A stretch of DNA of 19,852 nucleotides from Alphaproteobacteria bacterium UBA6544 (GTDB lineage Bacteria > Pseudomonadota > Alphaproteobacteria > UBA8366): the NCBI GenBank assembly GCA_002434595.1, contig DJKK01000124.1:1-19852 (forward strand). Direction: 5' to 3'. Below the pieces are notes generated by a model. It saw only the letters and a list, made by a program, of their open reading frames with translations, was not told the DNA's origin and searched no databases. The position numbers were made by a program, and so were the translations under genes. This document shows, piece after piece, positions 14,742 to 19,852 of the stretch. Position 1 is the first letter of the stretch. Each line of letters starts with the position of its first letter.

Positions 14742-15545
14742 ATGGAACTCATTTTGAACGACGATCAGCTCCAACAGTTCGACACAGAAGGGTGGCTGTT
14801 CTTTAAAAACGTGTTCGACGCCGAAGAAATTGCGCTTTTAAATGAGGAAGCGCATCGCATATTCGCAATGGACCGCGAAGAAGTATTTCGTGAGTCCGAT
14901 GGCAAGACGGCGCGCACGGCCTTCGCGGCGCAGAACTATAACAACGCCTTCCATTGTCTTGGCCGGCACCCGCGTCTAGTCGGTCCGGTAAGGCAATTGC
15001 TTGGCGGCGACGTCTATATGCATCAATTCAAGGTGAATGCGAAAGCCGCATTCAACGGAGATGTATGGCAATGGCATCAGGATTTCGGGACTTGGCATCG
15101 TGACGACGGAATGCCGGAGCCGCGCGCCATGAATATTGCGCTGTTCTTGGAAGACGTCACCGAGTTCAACGGCGCGCTGATGTTCATTCCAAAAAGTCAC
15201 AAGAGCGGAGTGATCGAGGCCGGTCACGACCTGAAGACGACCAGCTACCCTCTGTGGACGATTGACGACGATACGATTGTCCGGCTGGTCGAGGAAGGCG
15301 ACATTATTGCGCCGAAGGGGAAGGCCGGTTCGGTCATCATGTTCCATTCCAATCTGGTACATGGTTCACCGAGCAACATGTCTCCGTTCGATAGGACTAT
15401 CGTCTATCTCTCGCTCTGCCACGTGGACAATCATATCCGACGTTTCAAGCGGGCAGAATGGATCGCGCATCGGGATTTCACACCAATCGAATGCTTGCCG
15501 GATGATTGTCTGCGCACGCTGAGCGGCTCTGCTGCGGCAGAGTAA
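14742..15545 (+). CDS. Phytanoyl-CoA/ectoine-hydroxylase-like 2-oxoglutarate dioxygenase
   Basis: The 267-residue protein belongs to the PhyH superfamily of Fe(II)/2-oxoglutarate oxygenases. These hydroxylate a small molecule while turning 2-oxoglutarate into succinate and CO2. The facial triad is visible: His112 and Asp114 in WQWHQDFGTWHRDDGMP, and His207 in LVHGSPSNMSP. Arg218 in DRTI lies 11 residues after the distal His, as in EctD, and should bind 2-oxoglutarate. The stretch around the HxD motif closely follows the ectoine hydroxylase signature, but the FETWH of EctD reads FGTWH here. No ectABC genes are nearby, so I do not call it ectD. GGAAGGAAG precedes the ATG at 14742. The substrate is unknown; the neighbouring oxidoreductase may act on the product. 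Confidence 0.9.
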   Translation: MELILNDDQLQQFDTEGWLFFKNVFDAEEIALLNEEAHRIFAMDREEVFRESDGKTARTAFAAQNYNNAFHCLGRHPRLVGPVRQLLGGDVYMHQFKVNAKAAFNGDVWQWHQDFGTWHRDDGMPEPRAMNIALFLEDVTEFNGALMFIPKSHKSGVIEAGHDLKTTSYPLWTIDDDTIVRLVEEGDIIAPKGKAGSVIMFHSNLVHGSPSNMSPFDRTIVYLSLCHVDNHIRRFKRAEWIAHRDFTPIECLPDDCLRTLSGSAAAE

Positions 15546-15569
15546 TCGAAGCGACGGCTTTTCTCTGAT

Positions 15570-15581
15570 GGTCTTCGGGCC
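15570..15581 (+). other. UUCG-tetraloop hairpin between dioxygenase and oxidoreductase genes
   Basis: GGTC-TTCG-GGCC can fold into a 4-bp stem (one G-U pair), extended by a U-G wobble, closed by C(UUCG)G, an unusually stable RNA tetraloop. A GGCCGGCC palindrome follows at 15586-15593. No T-run follows, so it is not a typical terminator. It could act in mRNA processing or in setting the expression ratio of the two genes. Confidence 0.35.
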
Positions 15582-15615
15582 GAGGGGCCGGCCGTAGACG
15601 GGCAGTATTGTAATC

Positions 15616-16977
15616 ATGTCTCTACACAATTTGTTGCGGCAACGCGCTGAAGAGGACAACCCCATCCGCGTCGGTGTGATCGGCGCCGGGAAATTTGGGT
15701 CGATGTATCTGGCGCAAGCGCGCCGTACGCCAGGAATCCACGTCATGGGCGTGGCCGATCTAGCACCGGAGCATGCGCGTGAAGCGCTGCGTCGGGTGGG
15801 TTGGCCGGATGACCAATTTGATGCAACCTCGATTGATGATTCTGTCGCGACGGGTAAGACCTTCATCACGGAGGATTCCGAGGGCCTTGTGGCCGCCGAT
15901 GGTTTGGATGTGATCGTCGATGCGACAGGTGTTCCGGCTGTGGGAATTCGCCACGCATTGCTTGCTGCGACGCATGGCCGACACATTGTTATGGTCAATG
16001 TCGAAGCGGATGTGCTCGCGGGTCCTTTGCTTGCGCGTAAGGTTGAAGCCGCAGGTGGCGTCTATTCGTTGGCCTATGGCGATCAGCCCGCGCTCATCAC
16101 CGAGATTGTCGACTGGGCCCGTACTTCCGGCTTCGAGGTTGTGGCGGCGGGCAAGGGCACGAAGTATCTGTCGGAGTATCACGAATCGACACCGGATACG
16201 GTTTGGGCGCACTACGGCCAGAACCTGACGCCGGAAGAGGCTGCGGCGGCGGGCCTCAACAGCCAAATGTTCAATTCATTTCTCGATGGCACGAAGTCCG
16301 CTATCGAAATGGCGGCGGTCGCTAATGCCACCGGCCTCACTCCGGCCCCTGAAGGTCTCTCTTTCCCGCCGAGCGGGACGCAGGATTTGACGCATGTTCT
16401 GCGTCCGCGCGAAGAAGGTGGTGTGCTTAATCACAAGGGTCAGGTCGAGGTTATCTCGAGTTTTGAACGCGACTCGCGAGAAGTCGTCAACGATTTACGT
16501 TGGGGCGTCTACGCCATTCTGGAGGCGCCGGACGACTATGTTCGGGAGTGTTTTGCGCAATATGGCCTAACATCTTCCGCGGATGGCCGCTACGCGGCAA
16601 TGTACAAACCTTATCATTTGATTGGGCTGGAACTCGGGATTTCGGTCGCAAATGCCGCCCTGCGGGGTGAAGCGACGGGAGCACCGGACGCATGGCGGGG
16701 CGATGTCGTTGCAACTGCGAAACGCGACCTCAATGTCGGCGAGGTCCTTGACGGGGAAGGTGGTTATACGGTCTGGGGCCGTCTAATGCCGGTCGAGGGC
16801 TCGCTCTCTATCAGCGGGCTGCCTATCGGACTGGCGCACAATGTCACGCTTAAGCGCAATATTTGCAAGGGTGAGTGCATCAGCTGGAACGATGTGGAGA
16901 TCGACAAAACTTCGGATGCCTATCGAATCCGCCGCGAACTGGAGGATTCCTTCGCACTTTCAAAGACCAAGCAGTAG
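15616..16977 (+). CDS. Homoserine-dehydrogenase-like NAD(P) oxidoreductase with SAF-like C-terminus
   Basis: The 453-residue protein has an N-terminal Rossmann domain: IRVGVIGAGKFGSMYLAQ (residues 17-34) is the dinucleotide-binding loop, and LDVIVDATGVPAVG is the strand after the acidic region. The middle contains NVEADVLAGPLLARK, LAYGDQPALITEIVDWA and GKGTKYL, as in proteins annotated as homoserine dehydrogenase-like or flagellar-type oxidoreductases. Residues about 355-435 (VVATAKRDLNVGEVLDGEGG, later LKRNICKGECISWNDVEI) resemble a SAF domain, as found at the end of sugar-acid-handling enzymes. Real homoserine dehydrogenase activity is unlikely. The true substrate is unknown, perhaps a hydroxy- or keto-acid. 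The ATG at 15616 lacks a clear Shine-Dalgarno. It lies 70 bp after the dioxygenase gene, and the two probably share a pathway. Confidence 0.82.
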   Translation: MSLHNLLRQRAEEDNPIRVGVIGAGKFGSMYLAQARRTPGIHVMGVADLAPEHAREALRRVGWPDDQFDATSIDDSVATGKTFITEDSEGLVAADGLDVIVDATGVPAVGIRHALLAATHGRHIVMVNVEADVLAGPLLARKVEAAGGVYSLAYGDQPALITEIVDWARTSGFEVVAAGKGTKYLSEYHESTPDTVWAHYGQNLTPEEAAAAGLNSQMFNSFLDGTKSAIEMAAVANATGLTPAPEGLSFPPSGTQDLTHVLRPREEGGVLNHKGQVEVISSFERDSREVVNDLRWGVYAILEAPDDYVRECFAQYGLTSSADGRYAAMYKPYHLIGLELGISVANAALRGEATGAPDAWRGDVVATAKRDLNVGEVLDGEGGYTVWGRLMPVEGSLSISGLPIGLAHNVTLKRNICKGECISWNDVEIDKTSDAYRIRRELEDSFALSKTKQ

Positions 16978-16994
16978 CGGGCTGTCCGTTGAGC

Positions 16995-17012
16995 GCCGTT
17001 TGCCGGCTTTTT
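16995..17012 (+). terminator. Weak intrinsic terminator candidate
   Basis: GCCG-TTTGC-CGGC followed by five Ts (17008-17012) starts 17 nt after the oxidoreductase stop. The stem is only 4 bp but all G-C. It fits the end of the accessory transcript. The rest of the 16978-17131 gap shows no clear structure and only a poor promoter-like pair (TTGCAT 17063-17068, TAAAAA 17087-17092). Confidence 0.4.
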
Positions 17013-17131
17013 GGATATTTCTTTGAACCAAACCGAATTAGCTCGACATTGCGGCAGGTGTTTTGCATAACATCCACGGGCTTGGGTAAAAATTTCGTAA
17101 TAAACGGATCAGCCCGGCGAAGTTGGAGACG

Positions 17132-17812
17132 ATGCGGCAAACGTGGCTTATATTGGTGGCGATCGCAATCGCGACGTTTTATGTCGTGCCCGTTGCGTAT
17201 GCGGGGAATGGCGAACTCGGTCGATATCTGGGCCTGCGATTCATCGGGTCCGTTGCGGAAATTCAGGACACGACCGCGACAAATTTCAACGGAACCCTTC
17301 AGACCAATCACGACGATGATTTGGTTGCTGGTAACGCAGTTATCCTAGGATACCGTTGGAAGTCGATTCCGATCAGGACCGAAATTGAGGTTGGCGTCCG
17401 CTATCGTTTTGACTATGACCACCGTGACACTGGCGCTCCCGTGACGGGCTATGAGAATAACCTTTCAACGGTAACGGGCCTCGTCAATATCGCCTATGAA
17501 TACCGGAACAGCAGTAATTTCACGCCCTATTTCGGTGGAAGTATTGGTTGGGCGCAACAGCATTCCGAAGTAGAGCGGAACAACCTTGTGACGGGTGAGG
17601 TCGAGAAATTCTCAGGAGATTCACACAATTTCGCTTGGGGTGGCATAGTTGGGGTAACGTGGCATTTCTCAAAGCATTGGGATACCGATTTCGGTTATCG
17701 ATTTGTCAACCTCGGTAACGTGGATACGGCGGCCTCCTCGGTCGGTACGCGGCTTAAAGGGGAAGATTATCTTTCCCACGATGTTCTTTTCACCGTAAAT
17801 TATCGTTTCTAG
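17132..17812 (+). CDS. Outer-membrane beta-barrel protein (OmpA/Opa-like porin fold)
   Basis: The 226-residue product begins with a clear signal peptide (MRQTWLILVAIAIATFYVVP, cut after VAYA near residue 23). The mature part alternates hydrophobic and polar residues in strands that end in aromatic residues: ELGRYLGLRFIGSV, AVILGYRWKS, EIEVGVRYRFDYDH, VNIAYEYRN, FTPYFGGSIGWAQQ, FAWGGIVGVTWHFS, WDTDFGYRFVNLG and HDVLFTVNYRF. That gives about eight strands, and the C-terminal Phe is the usual BAM recognition signal. Its function beyond outer-membrane location is not readable. The ATG at 17132 is preceded by GGAG; a TTG at 17123 would add three residues. It appears monocistronic and separates the accessory cluster from zapE. 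Confidence 0.85.
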   Translation: MRQTWLILVAIAIATFYVVPVAYAGNGELGRYLGLRFIGSVAEIQDTTATNFNGTLQTNHDDDLVAGNAVILGYRWKSIPIRTEIEVGVRYRFDYDHRDTGAPVTGYENNLSTVTGLVNIAYEYRNSSNFTPYFGGSIGWAQQHSEVERNNLVTGEVEKFSGDSHNFAWGGIVGVTWHFSKHWDTDFGYRFVNLGNVDTAASSVGTRLKGEDYLSHDVLFTVNYRF

Positions 17813-17837
17813 CTAAGCCTCCCTTGCAAGAAACCGC

Positions 17838-18971
17838 ATGACTGACGGCCCCATTTCGGCATATCGCACGCAGTTGGAAAAGGGTGAAATCCAAGAAGAT
17901 CCGCTGCAGGCAGGCGCTGCGGAAACTTTGCAACGCTTGCATGATGATCTCAAAAGATACGTCCCGAGTGCCGGCGCGTCCGGATGGCGGGCCCGTCTCG
18001 GGTTTGGGGGATCTGCGAAACCCATGCCACGTGGTCTCTACATATTTGGTCCCGCTGGACGCGGTAAATCCATGTTGATGGACTTGTTCTTCGAAGGTGC
18101 GCCGTCTTCAACGAAGCGCCGTGTGCACTTTCATGAGTTTATGATTGAGGTGCATGACACCATTCACGCGTGGCGGCAATCGCCGGATAAGCCGCAAGAT
18201 GAAGTCGACCCTCTGTTGAGTATTGCGCAGGAAATTGCGGGGAAATCCGCCTTACTGTGTTTCGATGAGTTTCACGTTACTAATATTGCGGACGCCATGA
18301 TGCTGGGTCGTCTGTTCGAAGGATTCTTTGACGCTGGTGTCGTTGTCGTAGCGACATCGAATTTCGCTCCGGACGACCTCTATATGAATGGATTGCAGCG
18401 CGATCGTTTCCTCCCCTTCATAGATCTGATCAAACAGAAGCTCGATATTCACGAGCTCTCTTCGCCGACCGACTATCGGCAGGCGCGTCTCAGCCGTATG
18501 CAGGTCTATCACACACCGCTTGGAGATGAGGCCGACCACGCATTGGATCTTGCGTTTGGTGAGCTGACGGATGGTGCGCGGGTTGGCGATGAGACGTTGA
18601 CCGTGAAGGGCCGTGAGATTGAAGTTATGCGCGCGGCGCGAGGTGTCGCGTATTTTGATTTCGAGGAACTATGTCAACGCGCGCTCGGCGCAGAGGATTA
18701 TATTGCTGTCGGAGATTGCTTCCACACGGTCGTGCTTAACGGCATTCCGCAAATGAGCCCGGAAATGCGAAATGAAGCGAAACGCTTCATGAACTTGATT
18801 GATGTGCTGTATGAGAAAAAGGTCAATCTGGTGGCCGCCGCGGACGCCCAGCCTGATGGATTGCATGCGGATGGCACCCATGCTTTTGAATTCCAACGGA
18901 CGGTTAGTCGTCTGATGGAGATGCAAACGTCGGAATACATCGATCTTCCGCATGCGGGGAACGTTGAATGA
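17838..18971 (+). CDS. zapE: Cell division protein ZapE (AFG1-like ATPase)
   Basis: ZapE is an AFG1/LACE1-type P-loop ATPase that in E. coli binds FtsZ and affects Z-ring behaviour; mitochondrial relatives aid respiratory-chain protein turnover. The protein has 377 residues. Walker A is GPAGRGKS (71-78) and Walker B is LLCFDE (139-144), followed by FHVTNIADAMMLGRLF. VVATSNFAPDDLYMNGLQRD and RFLPFIDLI match the sensor region of AFG1, and VVLNGIPQMSPEMRNEAKRF and MNLIDVLYEKKVNLV the C-terminal domain. The ATG at 17838 lies 25 bp after the barrel gene. zapE just upstream of mdh is a common alphaproteobacterial arrangement. The stop overlaps the next gene by 4 bp (ATGA). Confidence 0.96.
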   Translation: MTDGPISAYRTQLEKGEIQEDPLQAGAAETLQRLHDDLKRYVPSAGASGWRARLGFGGSAKPMPRGLYIFGPAGRGKSMLMDLFFEGAPSSTKRRVHFHEFMIEVHDTIHAWRQSPDKPQDEVDPLLSIAQEIAGKSALLCFDEFHVTNIADAMMLGRLFEGFFDAGVVVVATSNFAPDDLYMNGLQRDRFLPFIDLIKQKLDIHELSSPTDYRQARLSRMQVYHTPLGDEADHALDLAFGELTDGARVGDETLTVKGREIEVMRAARGVAYFDFEELCQRALGAEDYIAVGDCFHTVVLNGIPQMSPEMRNEAKRFMNLIDVLYEKKVNLVAAADAQPDGLHADGTHAFEFQRTVSRLMEMQTSEYIDLPHAGNVE

Positions 18972-19429
18972 GTGAGCCAACGAAGAATGAGGCGGAGTTT
19001 TTTGTGAAGCCGTCTCTCCCGAGGAATGTTTTGTTCTCGGTGACATGCGTCTTGTTCGGGGCGTATCTTGTCCACTTGGCTCATGAGGGGCGCACCGATG
19101 TGCTTCCAGCCTATATTGTGGCCCTGCTGATGACTGCGGGCTCCGTGGTACTGTTGTCATCTCATTTCCCGAACGCTTCATATCTGCGTCTGACGGCGGA
19201 GGGCTTCGAGGTTAGGGAACACTTTAAGTCGCGCTATTTTCAGTGGCACGACGTGGGACAGTTTGTGGCCCGCCGCGGATTCATAGGGACACGGGTGGAG
19301 TTCGTGCATCGCGATTCCGGAACCGGCGAACCCCTCGAACAATCGCTGCCGGTGGGCTATGCGATTCCCGCGTCCACCCTGCTACAGACGATGAACGAAT
19401 GGCGGGACCGGCATGGCGGTATCTCTTGA
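18968..19429 (+). CDS. Small membrane protein with PH-like domain (hypothetical)
   Basis: The 153 residues start with a polar N-terminus, then two transmembrane helices (about 19-38 and 46-66) joined by a short loop. A soluble C-terminal part (about 71-150) follows. Its pattern YLRLTAEGFEVREHFKSRYF, then QWHDVGQFV, resembles the bacterial PH-like membrane proteins of the STM3941/bPH type, where a first strand reads LTxxGF and a Trp comes before the second half. No catalytic motif is visible. The start ATG overlaps the zapE stop (ATGA), so it is translationally coupled to zapE and may work with it. The family assignment is tentative. Confidence 0.75.
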   Translation: MSEPTKNEAEFFVKPSLPRNVLFSVTCVLFGAYLVHLAHEGRTDVLPAYIVALLMTAGSVVLLSSHFPNASYLRLTAEGFEVREHFKSRYFQWHDVGQFVARRGFIGTRVEFVHRDSGTGEPLEQSLPVGYAIPASTLLQTMNEWRDRHGGIS

Positions 19430-19490
19430 GCCACTATTTAGCTCCGCGTGAGCTTGCCCTCTTCTGGAATTCGCTGTAGGACACGCGAGA

Positions 19491-19540
19491 ATTGCACAGG
19501 TGCTGCCGCAGCGGGCCGGCGACACCCGATAACGTGCAAT
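19491..19540 (+). promoter_or_regulatory. Inverted repeat / structured leader upstream of mdh
   Basis: ATTGCAC (19491-19497) and GTGCAAT (19534-19540) are perfect 7-bp arms. Inside lie GGTG/CACC (19499-19502 and 19523-19526) and a GCTG-CCG-CAGC hairpin (19502-19512); the two share base 19502, so they overlap by one. The arms are 43 bp apart centre to centre, about four helical turns, so either a folded RNA leader or two operator half-sites on one DNA face is possible. It ends 39 bp before the mdh start, with no T-run. Confidence 0.45.
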
Positions 19541-19579
19541 GATTAGGCTCGCCAGTGGTCGGAAATAAGGGGGCTTCCC

Positions 19580-19852
19580 ATGGCACGCAACAAGATCGCA
19601 CTCGTCGGCGCCGGGCAGATCGGTGGTACGCTGGCGTTACTCTCGGGTTTGAAAGAATTGGGCGACGTCGTCCTTTTTGACATAGTGAAGGGCGTGCCCC
19701 AGGGCAAAGCGCTCGATATTGAGCAGGCTTCAACGATTGAAGGTTTTGACGCTTCGGTGAAAGGCGCTAACAGCTACGCCGGTCTTCGAAATGCCGACGT
19801 TGTTATCGTCACGGCCGGCGTCCCGCGGAAGCCGGGCATGAGCCGGGACGAC
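19580..19852 (+). CDS. mdh: Malate dehydrogenase, N-terminal part (runs off right edge)
   Basis: Only the first 91 codons are inside the window (of about 320). The enzyme oxidises malate to oxaloacetate with NAD in the TCA cycle. The start MARNKIALVGAGQIGGTLAL has the Rossmann GxGxxG loop at residues 10-15. VVLFDIVKGVPQGKALDI carries the acidic residue that selects NAD, and ADVVIVTAGVPRKPGMSRDD leads into the mobile catalytic loop with its substrate-binding Arg. This is the LDH-like MDH type common in alphaproteobacteria. AAGGGGG (19567-19573) precedes the ATG by 6 nt. A sucCD-sucAB cluster would be expected next. Confidence 0.97.
   Translation, partial: MARNKIALVGAGQIGGTLALLSGLKELGDVVLFDIVKGVPQGKALDIEQASTIEGFDASVKGANSYAGLRNADVVIVTAGVPRKPGMSRDD

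Noticed and set aside
14742..15545. Calling the dioxygenase ectD (ectoine hydroxylase)
   Set aside because: The core signature is altered and no ectABC genes are in view, so only the broader family is supported.
15616..16977. Calling the oxidoreductase homoserine dehydrogenase (hom)
   Set aside because: The Rossmann domain is similar, but the SAF-like C-terminus and lack of an ACT domain or thr genes nearby do not fit threonine synthesis.
17123..17131. TTG start three codons upstream of the barrel protein
   Set aside because: The ATG at 17132 gives a cleaner signal peptide and is preceded by GGAG.
1..19852. CRISPR arrays, tRNA/rRNA genes, insertion sequences, phage genes or toxin-antitoxin pairs
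   Set aside because: Looked for on both strands by eye; no repeat-spacer pattern, no tRNA arm-like cloverleaf and no transposase, integrase or toxin-like protein was seen.

Overview
The window is a gene-dense stretch of about 20 kb (roughly 58-60% GC by eye) from an alphaproteobacterium, most likely a Rhodospirillales-type lineage. This rests on the proA-nadD-rsfS-rlmH-gpmI-envC-ctpA-deacetylase-rppH order, the sdhCDAB cluster, and zapE placed just before mdh, all arrangements I associate with alphaproteobacteria. The organism call comes from gene order and protein similarity recalled from knowledge, not from a search.

Region 1 (1-305, minus strand) is the 5' part of a tetratricopeptide-repeat protein that runs off the left edge. 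It diverges from region 2 across a 135-bp gap.

Region 2 (441-9200, plus) is one long, tightly packed run of housekeeping genes: proline synthesis (proA), NAD synthesis (nadD), ribosome silencing and 23S rRNA methylation (rsfS, rlmH), glycolysis (gpmI), then an envelope module (EnvC-like amidase activator, CtpA/S41 protease, membrane-anchored divergent polysaccharide deacetylase) and the RNA pyrophosphohydrolase rppH. Several genes overlap by a few bases and many use GTG, TTG or CTG starts. A separate gene for a zincin-motif protein of the SprA-related/CJM1_0395 family (9264-10373) follows.

Region 3 (10563-13920) is the succinate dehydrogenase operon sdhCDAB, behind a 189-bp leader that carries three inverted repeats. 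Region 4 (14044-16977) looks accessory: a PaiB-type FMN-binding protein, a phytanoyl-CoA/ectoine-hydroxylase-like 2-oxoglutarate dioxygenase preceded by a perfect 16-bp palindrome, and a Rossmann oxidoreductase with a SAF-like C-terminus. It sits between TCA-cycle genes and is the best candidate here for an uncharacterised small-molecule pathway. A lone outer-membrane beta-barrel gene follows (17132-17812).

Region 5 (17838-19852) returns to the core: zapE, a translationally coupled small membrane protein with a PH-like soluble part, then a 150-bp leader with a structured inverted repeat and the first 91 codons of malate dehydrogenase. The dioxygenase family consumes 2-oxoglutarate and releases succinate, so region 4 is chemically linked to its TCA neighbours; whether that link is functional is inference. 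No tRNA, rRNA, CRISPR array, insertion sequence or phage gene was seen, and no gene-free stretch exceeds 189 bp.
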